This document shows positions 10,748 to 21,547 of a DNA stretch of 64,000 bases, in pieces; the stretch's first letter is position 1, and each line of letters begins with the position of its first letter. The notes beneath the pieces are model-generated. The model searched no databases and was not told where the DNA came from. It saw only the letters and a list, made by a program, of their open reading frames with translations. The translations under genes were made by a program, and so were the position numbers. The stretch is taken from contig CP001643.1 of the NCBI GenBank assembly GCA_000023405.1, forward strand, positions 2,294,001 through 2,358,000. Reading direction: 5' to 3'. The stretch comes from Brachybacterium faecium DSM 4810. Lineage in GTDB: Bacteria > Actinomycetota > Actinomycetes > Actinomycetales > Dermabacteraceae.

Positions 10748-11569
10748 TCAGCCCCCGTCGCTGCTGTCCCCCCTCTCGTGCGGAATCCGTGCCGAGGCGA
10801 CGACCACCGCCCCCAGCACCTCCATCCCGGCCTCGGTGAGCGCCTCGTGCATGCCGCGCAGGGTGGAGCCGGTGGTGACGACGTCGTCGATGATGATCAC
10901 CGGTCGGGCGGATCGCCCCGCCTCGCGCGCGCGGCGGCCGTCCAGGCGTATCCGGCGGGTCCGTCGCTGTCGGGCGCCCTGGCCGTCCTGCGCCGTCGTG
11001 GGCCGGGCCCGCAGCAGCAGGGCGCGTCCCGCGCCGGTGCGCGCCAGGGCGCGCACGAGCTCCGCGGTGTGGTCCTCTCCGCGGCGCAGCCGTGCGCTGC
11101 GCCGCGAAGGCACCGGGACCAGCGCAGGTGCGTCGATGCCGGCTTCGGCGGCGAGGCGGCGCACGGCCGGGTCGAGGGCCGGCGCGATCCTGGCGCCGAG
11201 GTGGAGCATCCCGCCGTTCTTCCACGCCAGCACCAGGCGCTGCAGGTCCCCTCCGTACTCGCCGAGCGCGAGCACGGGGAGCAGCGGGGTGTGGTCCACG
11301 CCGGCCGGCAGCACCTCGCCCTCACGGCGCTCCTCGCGCACCCGGGCGGAGGTCAGCATCTGCAGCGCGTCGCAGCAGCTCTCCACGCGTCGGGGCTCCG
11401 CGTGCAGCAGCGCCGCGCAGGCCGGGCACAGGCGCGCTCCCTCTCGCCCGCAGGGGCACTGCCGTGGCGCGACGAGCGCGCAGGTCTGGGCGATCACCTC
11501 GCGCAGCATCGTGAGGCCCTGCGCGAGCGGTGCGCGGCGTGGTGGTCCGCAGCGTGGGGGCGTCTCCAT
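10748..11569 (-). CDS. ComF family phosphoribosyltransferase-like protein
   Basis: About 273 residues. A short zinc-ribbon-like segment CPCGREGARLCPAC lies near the N terminus, and the PRPP-binding motif VIIIDDVVTTGST in the C-terminal type I phosphoribosyltransferase domain. ComF acts in DNA uptake in transformable bacteria; in actinobacteria its role is unclear. I set the start at the ATG at 11569 (METPPRCG, preceded by GGGATCGGGG); the ATG at 11509 (MLREVIAQ) is an equally common family start. The gene follows lpqB by about 195 G-rich bases, so it may have its own promoter. Confidence 0.85.
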   Translation of the reverse strand: METPPRCGPPRRAPLAQGLTMLREVIAQTCALVAPRQCPCGREGARLCPACAALLHAEPRRVESCCDALQMLTSARVREERREGEVLPAGVDHTPLLPVLALGEYGGDLQRLVLAWKNGGMLHLGARIAPALDPAVRRLAAEAGIDAPALVPVPSRRSARLRRGEDHTAELVRALARTGAGRALLLRARPTTAQDGQGARQRRTRRIRLDGRRAREAGRSARPVIIIDDVVTTGSTLRGMHEALTEAGMEVLGAVVVASARIPHERGDSSDGG

Positions 11570-11763
11570 CCCCCGATCCCAGCGCATCCCCGCGCCGCGC
11601 GGGCGCCCGCGCGGCCGTGGTGGACGGGGAGCGGCTGGGGAGGAGCAGTCGGCCACGACGGGGCCGGGCCGGGTGCGACGGGGCTCGGCAGGACGAGGCA
11701 GGCCGGGGCAGGGCTCTGCAGGAGGGTCCGCGGCTGCGCCGGGCTCGACAGTCCGGGCCGGGC

Positions 11764-13470
11764 TCAGTAGAACGAGGGGTCGCGTCCCTCGACGTCGACC
11801 GGGGTCCATGACTCGCCGTCGCTGCGCAGCAGCTCGCCGTCCGCGGTGCCGGCCCACACCGCCTCGGCCACCACGGACCCGGCGATGCGGTCCGTGCCGG
11901 AGACGAGGGCCGGCAGCGATTCGCGCCCGTTGACGTAGTCGACGATCTGGGCCCGCCGCTCGTCCGTGGACGGCTCGGTGCCGAGCACGATCAGAGCGAT
12001 CTCGTCGTACCAGACGGCCTGTGTGACGTCGGTGAGGAAGGTGCGGACCGGGACCGGCTCGGTGAGGGAGGTGGGCACGCCCTCGCCGTCGCGGACCACC
12101 GCGCACAGGTCCACGCGGGCCCCGCCCGCATCCGAGGAGAGCACGATCATCCGGGTGGCGTCGGCCGCGATGTCGAGGGCGAGGATCTCACGGCCCACCA
12201 GCCAGGGGGCGTCGACCTTCGCGTCGAGGTCGGAGCCCTGGCCGGACAGGGCGAGCAGCGCGCCGGGGCTGGAGCGGATCGAGGTCCACACGAAGCCGGC
12301 GTCGTCCACGCGCGGGGCGACGAAGGCCCCGCCGGTCGCCGCCTCGCGCACGTCCCGTGAGCCGTCGGCGGCGGTGATGAGCACGCTGGACTCCTCGGGG
12401 TCCAGGGCCGCGGCCAGCACCCCGTCCTGCGCGATCACCGGTGCGGAGACCTCGAGGTCGGTGAAGCCGGGCACCAGCTGTTCGGGGGGTCCGGCGGCGC
12501 CGGGTTCGGACAGCGAGATGACACCCGTGGGTCCTGCCGCGATCGGCCGATGCCCGGGCAGGGTGCGCTCGGGCCGGTCCTGCTCCTCGAGCACCACGTC
12601 CTGGCCGTCCTGGACCAGGCGCACCCCGGAGAGCGTGCGCAGCGAGCGCAGCGAGGCCTCCAGCTGCGACAGGGCGAGGATCCTCTGCTCGTGGGGCAGG
12701 TTCGCGATCGCGGGCGGCACCGCGAACTTCGCGGTGCCGTCCACGCCGGTGGTGGTCGCGGCGTCCGCGATGTCGGAGGCCGGAGGCACCTGGTTCGTCA
12801 CCGCCCCCTCGAGGAAGGTGGCCGGGCCGCCGACGAGGGCTTCGAGCACCGCCTCGGCACCGCGGCGGAGCGGGAACCAGCGATGGTCGGGCACCAGGTG
12901 GCGCTGGCGGGAGTCGAGGAAGTAGAGCCTGGCCGGTCCGTACAGCGTCTCGAAAGCCGCCTCGGAGAGGAAGATCCCGTCGGGCACCTCGCTCAGGCGC
13001 CACTGGTCGTCGATCTGTTCGACCGCGACCTCGATCTCGCGCGTGACGGGACCGGCCAGCAGGCTGCGCACCCCGCGGCCGTCGACGAGGGCGACCACCT
13101 GGAGCACCATCGCGAAGCGGTCGTCCCCGAGGTCCTCGACCTTCAGCTCCTCGCTGCCGGAGTAGATCGTGATGAGCGAGGAGGGGTCCCAGTCCGGGGA
13201 GGCCTCCGGCGTGAGATAGGAGCGCGCCACGGCGTAGTCGTCCTCGGGGCCGACCCCGGCCTGGACGAAGCCGGAGACCACCTCCTGGGCGGTGGCGTCG
13301 GACGGCGGGGGCAGGGCCCGCACGTAGGGGGCGCCGGGCTGCGACTGGCCCGTCAGCTCGCGGCGCGCGATCGGCGAGTCGGTGGGGATCCGTGCGCAGG
13401 CGGCTCCCACCCCGAGCACCGCGGCGGCACCGGCCACCCGCAGCAGGTCGCGCCGTGCGGGTCTGTTCAT
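11764..13470 (-). CDS. lpqB: Lipoprotein LpqB
   Basis: A 568-residue extracytoplasmic lipoprotein that interacts with the MtrB sensor in actinobacteria and tunes MtrA output on cell division and wall genes. The signal peptide ends in lipobox VGAAC with Cys25 and is preceded by ARRDLLR, a twin-arginine-like motif. A GerMN (sporulation/germination) domain covers about 160-330 and a C-terminal beta-propeller-like part follows. The ATG overlaps the mtrB stop (ATGA), giving the standard mtrA-mtrB-lpqB operon. Confidence 0.95.
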   Translation of the reverse strand: MNRPARRDLLRVAGAAAVLGVGAACARIPTDSPIARRELTGQSQPGAPYVRALPPPSDATAQEVVSGFVQAGVGPEDDYAVARSYLTPEASPDWDPSSLITIYSGSEELKVEDLGDDRFAMVLQVVALVDGRGVRSLLAGPVTREIEVAVEQIDDQWRLSEVPDGIFLSEAAFETLYGPARLYFLDSRQRHLVPDHRWFPLRRGAEAVLEALVGGPATFLEGAVTNQVPPASDIADAATTTGVDGTAKFAVPPAIANLPHEQRILALSQLEASLRSLRTLSGVRLVQDGQDVVLEEQDRPERTLPGHRPIAAGPTGVISLSEPGAAGPPEQLVPGFTDLEVSAPVIAQDGVLAAALDPEESSVLITAADGSRDVREAATGGAFVAPRVDDAGFVWTSIRSSPGALLALSGQGSDLDAKVDAPWLVGREILALDIAADATRMIVLSSDAGGARVDLCAVVRDGEGVPTSLTEPVPVRTFLTDVTQAVWYDEIALIVLGTEPSTDERRAQIVDYVNGRESLPALVSGTDRIAGSVVAEAVWAGTADGELLRSDGESWTPVDVEGRDPSFY

Positions 13471-15185
13471 CGTGCGCCTCCCTCCCCCGGGTCGGTCACG
13501 GGCACTGACGTCTGCTCGTCCATGTCGGGCAGCAGCTCGGGACTGATCCTGAGCTCCCCGGTGGGCGTCGGGGAGACTGCGGCCTCCGGCTCGTCCCGGT
13601 CGAAGGAGCGCTCCAGCAGGAGCGGGGAGCGGACCAGCACGGGGCCGGGACGTCGCGGGAGCGTCAGGCGGAACACCGCCCCCTCCCCCTCCTGCCCCCA
13701 GGCCTGCAGCCAGCCGTCGTGGAGCCGGGCATCCTCGGCGGAGATCGACAGCCCCAGGCCCGTGCCCCCGAGGGTCCGGGCGCGCGAGGGGTCCGCGCGC
13801 CAGAAACGGTCGAACACCCGCTCGGCGGCTTCCGGGGAGATGCCGTGGCCGTGGTCCTGGACCACCACGGCGACGGCATCGGCATCGGCGGCGGTCTGCA
13901 CCAGCACGGGCCGGCCGGCTCCGTGCTCGATCGCATTGGTGAGCAGGTTGCGCAGGATCCGATCGATGCGGCGCGCGTCCACCACCGCCTCCATGTCCCG
14001 GCCGGAGAGGTGCACGTCCAGCTGGCAGCCGCGCATGCCCGCGAGCGGGCGCACATCCTCCAGCGCCCGCTCCACGAGCGCGTCGATGTCCTCCCGGTGT
14101 GCGGTGAGCTCCGCGGCGCCGGCGTCGAAGCGGGAGATCTCCAGCAGGTCCGCGAGGAGCACCTCGAAGCGCTGCACCTGCGCCGCGAGGAGCTCGGCGG
14201 TGCGCTGCAGCTCGCCGGGCAGCTCCTCGCGGCGGGCGTCGAGCACGGAGGAGGCCATGCGGATGGTGGTCAGCGGGGTGCGCAGCTCATGCGAGACGTC
14301 GGAGACGAACCGCTGCTGGACGTGGGAGAGCTCGGTGAGGTCGTCGACCTTCTGCTCGAGGCTGCGGGCCATGTCGTTGAACGACTCGCCCACCTTCGCC
14401 AGCTCATCGGCGCCGGCGACCTCGACGCGGCTGGTGAGATCCCCGGCGGCCATGCGCTCCGCGGCATGGGCGGCGCGTTTCAGCGGGGTGGTGACCATGC
14501 GGGCCACGACGATCGCGATGCCGACGATGAGGGCCAGCAGCACCGCGCCGCCGCCGAGGATCACCCGCTGCACGAAGGCGAGGGTCTCCTGCTCCTCCTG
14601 CATCGAGTAGACGAGGTAGAGATCGTACGAGCCGGAGCCCGGCACGATCACGCGGGTGCCCACCAGCAGCGCCGGCGCGATGGTCCCGGAGGCGTCCTCC
14701 CGGCCGATCGAGCGCCAGGCGACCGCGTCAGGATCCGCGGCGACCGCGTCGGTGAGGTCGGCGTCGAGCTCGTCGAAGAGGGTCTGATCGGAGGAGGCCA
14801 CGGGGAACACGTTCCCGCTGGTCTCCACCGGGATCAGCGCGGCCTCGCGGCGGTCGCCGCCGCCCTGCCCGCCGGCGGTCTGCACGAAGGCGTTCACCTC
14901 ATCCTGCTGCTGCGTGCTGGTCGCGCCGGAGACCTGGCTGAGGGAGTCGATGAGGTCGCTGCGCACCTCGAGGGTCTCTTCGAGGACCCGGTCGCGCCGC
15001 TGCTCGTAGAGCCCGTCGGCGATGACGGAGGAGAGATACGCACCGACGGCGAGCAGCGCGACGATCGACAGCAGCGTCGTCACCAGCACCACGCGCAGCG
15101 CGAGCGGCCAGCTGCGCGGGTCGACGTCGAGCACGCGGCCCACGCTCCGCGAGGCGGCCGCGACGCCGTCGAGGCTGCTGGTCAC
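13467..15185 (-). CDS. mtrB: Sensor histidine kinase MtrB
   Basis: About 572 residues. Two membrane segments (about 28-50 and 210-232) frame an extracytoplasmic sensor region. HAMP follows, then HisKA with SDVSHELRTPLTTIR (phospho-acceptor His) and HATPase with NLLTNAIEHG, DHGHGISPEA and GGTGLGLSIS. It phosphorylates MtrA. I chose the GTG at 15185, 16 bases after the mtrA stop; a GTG at 15233 inside mtrA is in frame and cannot be excluded. The C-terminal tail beyond the kinase core is Pro/Glu-rich. Confidence 0.95.
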   Translation of the reverse strand: MTSSLDGVAAASRSVGRVLDVDPRSWPLALRVVLVTTLLSIVALLAVGAYLSSVIADGLYEQRRDRVLEETLEVRSDLIDSLSQVSGATSTQQQDEVNAFVQTAGGQGGGDRREAALIPVETSGNVFPVASSDQTLFDELDADLTDAVAADPDAVAWRSIGREDASGTIAPALLVGTRVIVPGSGSYDLYLVYSMQEEQETLAFVQRVILGGGAVLLALIVGIAIVVARMVTTPLKRAAHAAERMAAGDLTSRVEVAGADELAKVGESFNDMARSLEQKVDDLTELSHVQQRFVSDVSHELRTPLTTIRMASSVLDARREELPGELQRTAELLAAQVQRFEVLLADLLEISRFDAGAAELTAHREDIDALVERALEDVRPLAGMRGCQLDVHLSGRDMEAVVDARRIDRILRNLLTNAIEHGAGRPVLVQTAADADAVAVVVQDHGHGISPEAAERVFDRFWRADPSRARTLGGTGLGLSISAEDARLHDGWLQAWGQEGEGAVFRLTLPRRPGPVLVRSPLLLERSFDRDEPEAAVSPTPTGELRISPELLPDMDEQTSVPVTDPGEGGAR

Positions 15186-15201
15186 GGGCGCACCACTGCT
15201 C

Positions 15202-15897
15202 TCAGGACGCGCCCCCGGCGCGGTAGCCGACACCGCGCACGGTCACCACGATCGACGGGTTCTCCGGATCGTGCTCGATCTTGGAGCGCAGCCGCTGGAC
15301 GTGGACGTTCACCAGGCGCGTGTCCGCGCTGTGGCGGTACCCCCACACGTCGCGCAGCAGCACGTCGCGGGTGAAGACCTGCCACGGCTTGCGCGCCAGC
15401 TGCGTGAGCAGGTCGAACTCGAGCGGGGTGAGGGAGATCAGCTGATCGCCGCGGCGCACCTCGTGCCCGTCGACGTCGATGGTCAGGTCACCGATCGTCA
15501 GCTGCTCCGTGGTCGGCTCCTCCGACCGGCGCACCCGCGCCTTGATCCGGGCCACGAGCTCCTCGGGCTCGAAGGGCTTGGTGAGGTAGTCGTCGGCCCC
15601 GGCCTCGAGCCCCTCGACCACGTCCGCGGTGTCGGTGCGGGCGGTGAGCATGATGATCGGCACGCCGGACTCGCGGCGCAGCCGACGGCACACCTCGATG
15701 CCGTCCATGCCGGGCAGCATGAGGTCGAGCAGGACCAGATCGGGCCGCAGGCGCGGGAAGGTCTCCAGCGCCGAGGCACCGTCGGGCGAGGTGGCGACCT
15801 CGTAGCCCTTGCCACGCAGAACGATGCCGACCATCTCGGCGATCGCCTGGTCGTCATCCACCACGAGAATCCGGGAAGGCGTCGTCATGCTCGTCAT
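15202..15897 (-). CDS. mtrA: Response regulator MtrA
   Basis: A 231-residue OmpR/PhoB-type regulator that controls cell-wall remodelling, replication and osmotic responses in actinobacteria. The receiver domain (about 1-120) carries the acidic pocket DDD near residue 14 and phospho-Asp in LVLLDLMLPGMDG (about 57). The winged-helix domain ends with TVRGVGYR. The start may be the ATG at 15897 or the internal ATG at 15888; CACAAT ends seven bases before the latter, which would make it leaderless. First gene of mtrAB-lpqB. Confidence 0.97.
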   Translation of the reverse strand: MTSMTTPSRILVVDDDQAIAEMVGIVLRGKGYEVATSPDGASALETFPRLRPDLVLLDLMLPGMDGIEVCRRLRRESGVPIIMLTARTDTADVVEGLEAGADDYLTKPFEPEELVARIKARVRRSEEPTTEQLTIGDLTIDVDGHEVRRGDQLISLTPLEFDLLTQLARKPWQVFTRDVLLRDVWGYRHSADTRLVNVHVQRLRSKIEHDPENPSIVVTVRGVGYRAGGAS

Positions 15898-16083
15898 TGT
15901 GCCACCGGCGGTGGCGGCCGACCGGGAGGTGCACCCCCAGGGGTGTCCCGAAGACGCAGGGTCTTCGACGTTCGTCGGATCAGTGCGGGTGCCGCCACTC
16001 CGTAGTGTCGTCCCAGGAGTACGACTCCCGCCCGCGCGGTCCGGCCGCGCAGACGGGAGCAGTCACAGTCGGCAGGAGGCTCG

Positions 16084-17208
16084 ATGAGCACGCAGTGGAC
16101 CGCGCCCGGAGCGCCCGACCCCGCCCCCGGAGCACCCGGACCCGTCCCCGGAGCGTACGGCGCGCCCGGCCCCGCCCCGAGCAGCGGCACCGCGGGCCCG
16201 CAGCGCGAGCTGACGCAGTCCATGCCCCTGTTCCCCCTGCGCCCGCTGGGCGTGGGCGAGGTGCTCGGCGCGGCGGTGCGGATCTACCGGCTGCGGGCAC
16301 GGTCCGTGCTGGGCGTCGCCGCGGCCGTGTACGGCGTCGCCTTCGTGATCATGACCCTCAGCACCGGGGCGAGCATGGTGCCCATGCTCGGGGACATGCA
16401 GTCGATGTTCGACGACCCCGATGCACCCTCCACAGCGTTCACCTCCGTGCAGGAGATCGTGCTCTTCATCCTTTCCACCGCGGTCACCGGTGTCATCACG
16501 ATGGTGGCCACGGCGCTGGTCACCGTGGCGCTGACCCGGGTCGCGCTCGGCGAGGCCACCGGCGAGCACGTCCCCACCGCGCAGATGTGGGCGACGATGC
16601 GCCGCCGCGGCCTGCCCGCCATCGGGTTGAGCCTGCTGGTCGGTGTGCTGAGCATGGTGGTCTTCTTCGTGCTGATGGGGCTGGGCGCGGCGCCGCTGCT
16701 CGTGCTCCAGGAGGCCTCGTGGCTCACGATCGTGCCGCTGCTGCTCGGCCTCCTGCTGGGCCTGCTGGGCATGGTCTGGGTCTGGGCCCGCACCGTGCTC
16801 GCGGTGCCCGCGCTGGTGCTCGAGGAGACCGGCGTGGTCGGGGCGCTCCGTCGCAGCTTCGCTCTGACCCGCGGCCGTCGGCTCTGGCGGGTGCTGGGCA
16901 TCGGGGCGCTGCTGTACCTGCTCTACACCTTCGCGGTGCAGGTCATCGCCGGTGTGTTCAGCACCATAGCGATGATCGCCTACTTCGCCATCCTGCTCGC
17001 CTCCTCCTTCGAAGCGGTGGTGCTGGGCATGATCGTGCTGACGGTCCTCATGATGGTGGGCAGCTACGTCGCCACCTTCCTGCTGGCACCCTTCCTCTCG
17101 GCCGGCTTCGTGGCGCTCTACGCCGACGGCCGGATGCGGCACGAGGCCTGGGACGTGGAGCTGACCCGCCGTGCCCGGGAGGCGTGGGACGCGGACGGCG
17201 TGCGATGA
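16084..17208 (+). CDS. Polytopic membrane protein (Rv3689-like)
   Basis: A 374-residue protein. A Pro/Gly/Ala-rich cytosolic N terminus (about 1-45) is followed by MPLFPLRPLGVGEVLGAAVRIYRLR, the signature of actinobacterial proteins related to the glycerophosphodiesterase membrane domain, and then about six hydrophobic segments. It is not an enzyme by visible motifs. AGGAGG precedes the ATG at 16084. The stop overlaps the DUF4129 start by four bases. It heads a module of membrane proteins around a MoxR ATPase and is divergent from mtrA. Confidence 0.8.
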   Translation: MSTQWTAPGAPDPAPGAPGPVPGAYGAPGPAPSSGTAGPQRELTQSMPLFPLRPLGVGEVLGAAVRIYRLRARSVLGVAAAVYGVAFVIMTLSTGASMVPMLGDMQSMFDDPDAPSTAFTSVQEIVLFILSTAVTGVITMVATALVTVALTRVALGEATGEHVPTAQMWATMRRRGLPAIGLSLLVGVLSMVVFFVLMGLGAAPLLVLQEASWLTIVPLLLGLLLGLLGMVWVWARTVLAVPALVLEETGVVGALRRSFALTRGRRLWRVLGIGALLYLLYTFAVQVIAGVFSTIAMIAYFAILLASSFEAVVLGMIVLTVLMMVGSYVATFLLAPFLSAGFVALYADGRMRHEAWDVELTRRAREAWDADGVR

Positions 17209-17918
17209 CTCCCGCCGCCCCTCCCCTGGACCCGGACGAGGCCCGGGCCCGCCTCCTCGAGGAGCTGGCCAAGCCGGAGTACGACGACTCCCCCGGCTTC
17301 GTGCAGTGGCTGCTCACCACGCTCGAGGACTGGTTGACGGACGTCGTGAACGGCATCGACGGCTCCTCCACCGCGCAGGCCGGGATCGCCGTGCTGCTCG
17401 TGCTCGCGCTCGGCGTCGCCGCCGTCCTGGTGCTGCGCCGCACCGGGCTGATCCGCCGCAGCCACGCCCTCTCCGTCGCCCCGCGCCTCGATGCGGAGCC
17501 CGTGCTCAGCGCGATCCAGCTGCGCCGGGCGGCCCACGAGGCGACGCAGGAGGGACGCGTGGACGACGGCACGGTGCTGGCCCTGCGCGCCCTGGTGCGC
17601 GACCTCGAGGAGCGCACCCTGCTCGAGGTGGGTGCCGGGATGACGGCGCACGAGGCCGCGGCGCGCGCCGCCACCCCCTTCCCGGAGCTGCGCGGCCGGC
17701 TGCTGCGCGGCGCGGACGCCTTCGACACCGCCGCCTACTCCCACCGCCGCGCCACCGCCAAGCAGGCCGACGACCTGTTGCGTCTGGCCGAGTACATCGC
17801 CGAATCCTCCCCCGACCTCGCAGCCGCGGAGGCGCCCGCCCCGTCCGTGCCCGCCGGTGCCGGGGCAGCTCCCGTCGCTGCGGGCGTCCGCTCCGACCGT
17901 CCCGGGGGTGAGGGATGA
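17205..17918 (+). CDS. DUF4129 domain-containing protein
   Basis: A 237-residue membrane protein with one central transmembrane helix (about 60-80, AGIAVLLVLALGVAAVLVL) and a C-terminal cytosolic DUF4129 region (about 100-205) with AYSHRRATAKQADDLLRLAEYI. DUF4129 proteins accompany MoxR/DUF58 modules and are sometimes linked to transglutaminase-like proteins; none is present here. ATGA overlaps at both ends couple it to its neighbours. The function is unknown. Confidence 0.82.
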   Translation: MTPAAPPLDPDEARARLLEELAKPEYDDSPGFVQWLLTTLEDWLTDVVNGIDGSSTAQAGIAVLLVLALGVAAVLVLRRTGLIRRSHALSVAPRLDAEPVLSAIQLRRAAHEATQEGRVDDGTVLALRALVRDLEERTLLEVGAGMTAHEAAARAATPFPELRGRLLRGADAFDTAAYSHRRATAKQADDLLRLAEYIAESSPDLAAAEAPAPSVPAGAGAAPVAAGVRSDRPGGEG

Positions 17919-19125
17919 GCCTCGCCACCGCGCCGGCTCCGTCGTCCGCGGGCCGCGGGTCCCACCCGCGCGTCTCGTCCTCCGCCGCCGAGCAGGAGCG
18001 GAGGCATCCGTGGCTGGTCACGCTCATCGTGCTCGCGATGCTCGCCGCGATCCTGGTCGCGGTGGCGCGCGGCGTCTACCGCGACGGCCCGCTCGAACCG
18101 GATGCCCCCACCGGGCAGGGCTCGAAAGCCGTGGTGCAGGTGCTCGAGGACCTCGGGGTCGAGGTCGACGTGGACCGCCACACCGCCGATGCCGCCGAGG
18201 CGCTGCGCAGCGGGCGCACCGTGCTGGTCACCTCGCCCAGCGAGCTCAGCCTCGCCCAGCTCACCGCCCTCGCCGAGGCGCGGGACGACGGCGAGGGGCG
18301 TCTGGTGCTGGTCCAGCCCGACTTCGTCACCCTCTCCGCGTTCACTCCTGCGATCTCCCCCTCCGGCGCGCTGCGCGAGGACGCCGTGCTGGAGGCGGAC
18401 CCCGAGTGCGGGGACCTCGCCCACCGCGCGCAGACGCTCGCCGTCCCCGGCGAGGAGACGGGCCTCCGCGGCGCGTCGACCCTGTACCGGGCCGCGGGTG
18501 AGGCCCAGGGCTGCTTCCGCGGCGACGACGGCGGAGCCCTCGTGGCCGCGCACGACGGCGTGCTCGTGCTGGGCAGCGCGGACCTGCTGACGAACGACCA
18601 GGTGGGCCGCGCGGACAACGCCGCGCTGGCCCTCAACCTGCTCGGCGCCGAGGACGCGCTCAGCTGGTACGTCCCCTCCGCGAGCGATCCGATGGCGAGC
18701 ACCTCGCAGACCCCGCTCGGCTACCTGCCGGACTGGGCCGGCCCGCTGCTGCTGTGGCTCGTGCTGGTGGCGGTCGTCGCCCTGGTGGCGCTCGGCCGAC
18801 GCTTCGGACCGGTGGTCGTCGAACCGCTGCCGGTCACGGTGCGGCCCCAGGAGCTGGTGCTGGGCCGCGCCCGGCTGCTGCAGCGGGCCGGTGCCCGCGA
18901 CGCGGCCGCCACCGCGCTGCGCTCCGCCGCCGCCACGCGTCTCGCGGACCGGCTCGGTCTGCGCCACGAGACCGCGCTCGACGGTCTGCTCGCAGCGCTC
19001 GCCCCCCATGTGGACCGCACCGAGGAGCAGCTGCGCTCCCTGCTCGGCCCCGCCCCCGTCACCACCGACCAGGACCTCGTGCAGCTCGCGCACGAGCTCG
19101 ACCGCCTCGAGAAGGAGATCGACCG

Positions 19126-19129
<4 letters not shown>
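17915..19129 (+). CDS. DUF4350 domain-containing protein
   Basis: A 404-residue protein with a transmembrane helix near 34-54, an extracytoplasmic DUF4350 region (about 68-250, starting GSKAVVQVLEDLGVEVDV and resembling glutamine-amidotransferase or GATase-like folds), a second helix near 273-293 and a cytosolic C-terminal helical part. It overlaps the DUF4129 stop (ATGA) and the moxR start (ATGA). No catalytic residues are evident. It corresponds by position to Rv3691 of mycobacteria. Confidence 0.82.
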
Positions 19130-20148
<1,019 letters not shown>

Positions 20149-20158
20149 GGCCTCGTCC

Positions 20159-21457
20159 ATGAGGATCTCGCTGACGCCGCGCGCGGCCCTGGTCGCGCTG
20201 CTCGCCCTGCCCGTGATCGTGCTGTGGCCCCGCTGGTGGGTGCTGGGGGTCCTGGCCGTGCTGTGGGCCCTGGTGGTCCTCGCCGATGCGCTGCTGGCCG
20301 TCGATCCGCGCCGGATCCAGGTGCGGCGCGAGACGCCCACGCAGGTGCGGCTGGGCAACACGGTCACCGGGCGGCTGCTGCTGACGAACCCCACCGCCCG
20401 CGCCGCCTCCCTCGAGGTGCGCGACGCGTGGAACCCGACCGCCGGCCTCGCGGACCAGCGTGCGACGGTGCGCCTGCCCGGCCTGGAGCGGCGCGCGACC
20501 GCGCAGGCCTTCACCCCCACCCGCCGCGGGGAGCACCGTTCCCGCGCCCTGCTGCTCTCCTCGCGGGGCCCGCTCGGCCTGGCCCGGCGCACGACGGACA
20601 GCGCCGTGCCCGGCCGGCTGCTGGCCCTGCATCCCTTCGGGGCGCGCCGCCACCTGCCCTCGCGCGTGCAGCGGCTGCGCGAGATCGAAGGGCTCGCCGC
20701 GATCCATCAGCGCGGGCAGGGCACCGAGTTCGACTCGCTGCGCGACTTCGTCGACGGCGATGACGTGCGCTCGATCGACTGGCGGGCCACCGCCCGACGA
20801 CGCAGCGTGGTGGTGCGCACCTGGCGGCCCGAGCGCGACCGGCACGTGCTGATCGTGGTGGACACCTCCCGCACCTCGGCGGGACGGCTCGGGGAGTCGA
20901 CCCGGCTGGACGCGGCCTTCGACGCCGCGCTGCTGCTGACCGCCCTGGCCGGGCAGGCCGGTGACCGCGTGGACCTCATGTGCGTGGACCGCATCCCGCA
21001 CGTCTCGGTGCTGGGCTCGACGCGCACCAAGGTGCTCCACGACATGGTCGCCGCGACCGCCGCGGTGGATCCGGCGCTGGTGGAGACCGACTGGGAGCGG
21101 GCCGCGAGCACGATCGCGGAACGGTCCCGGCGCGGCTCCCTGGTGGTGCTGATCACGCCCGTCGAGGCGTCGGTGGTCCATACCGGGCTGCTGCCCGTGG
21201 CGGCGCGGCTCGCGAAGGATCACCCGCTGCTGGTGGCCTCCGTCGCGGATCCCGCGCTCGAGGAGCTCGCGGCGGGGCGCGGCGATCTGGAGGCCGTGTA
21301 CCGGGCGGCCGCCGCCGAACGCGCCCGAGCGGAGCGGACCGGGGTCTCCCACGCGCTCGAACGCGTCGGGGCCCATGTGGTCGACGCCCCGCCCGAGCGG
21401 GCCCCGCAGGCGCTGGCCGACGCCTACCTCGCGCTCAAGGCCGCCGGGAGGCTGTGA
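20159..21457 (+). CDS. DUF58 domain-containing protein
   Basis: A 432-residue protein with two N-terminal membrane helices (about 8-45) followed by a DUF58 domain with the hallmark GQGTEFDSLRDFVDGDDVRSIDWRATARR near 182-211 and a VWA-like fold with VLIVVDTSRTS (MIDAS-like DTS) near 227-237. DUF58 proteins pair with MoxR ATPases. It starts ten bases after the moxR stop and ends the plus-strand operon. A perfect palindrome GCCCGGCCGGGC follows the stop at 21458-21469 and could contribute to termination. Confidence 0.9.
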   Translation: MRISLTPRAALVALLALPVIVLWPRWWVLGVLAVLWALVVLADALLAVDPRRIQVRRETPTQVRLGNTVTGRLLLTNPTARAASLEVRDAWNPTAGLADQRATVRLPGLERRATAQAFTPTRRGEHRSRALLLSSRGPLGLARRTTDSAVPGRLLALHPFGARRHLPSRVQRLREIEGLAAIHQRGQGTEFDSLRDFVDGDDVRSIDWRATARRRSVVVRTWRPERDRHVLIVVDTSRTSAGRLGESTRLDAAFDAALLLTALAGQAGDRVDLMCVDRIPHVSVLGSTRTKVLHDMVAATAAVDPALVETDWERAASTIAERSRRGSLVVLITPVEASVVHTGLLPVAARLAKDHPLLVASVADPALEELAAGRGDLEAVYRAAAAERARAERTGVSHALERVGAHVVDAPPERAPQALADAYLALKAAGRL

Positions 21458-21547
21458 GCCCGGCCGGGCAGCTGTGAACGGTGCCGGAAGGCCTGTGGAC
21501 GGGCAGCGTGATCGAGCCAGGGCGCTGGGTGCGAGGCCGGCCGGCGC

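Noticed and set aside
11590..11763. G-rich quasi-repeats between lpqB and comF
   Set aside because: Units of about 20 bases can be drawn but match poorly; probably composition bias.
11570..12106. An N-terminal extension of comF into lpqB
   Set aside because: It would overlap a conserved lipoprotein gene in another frame, and the extra residues are Arg/Gly-rich without similarity to ComF.
21458..21469. Palindrome GCCCGGCCGGGC after the DUF58 gene
   Set aside because: Perfect but with no loop, so it cannot form an ordinary terminator stem; noted only in the gene entry.
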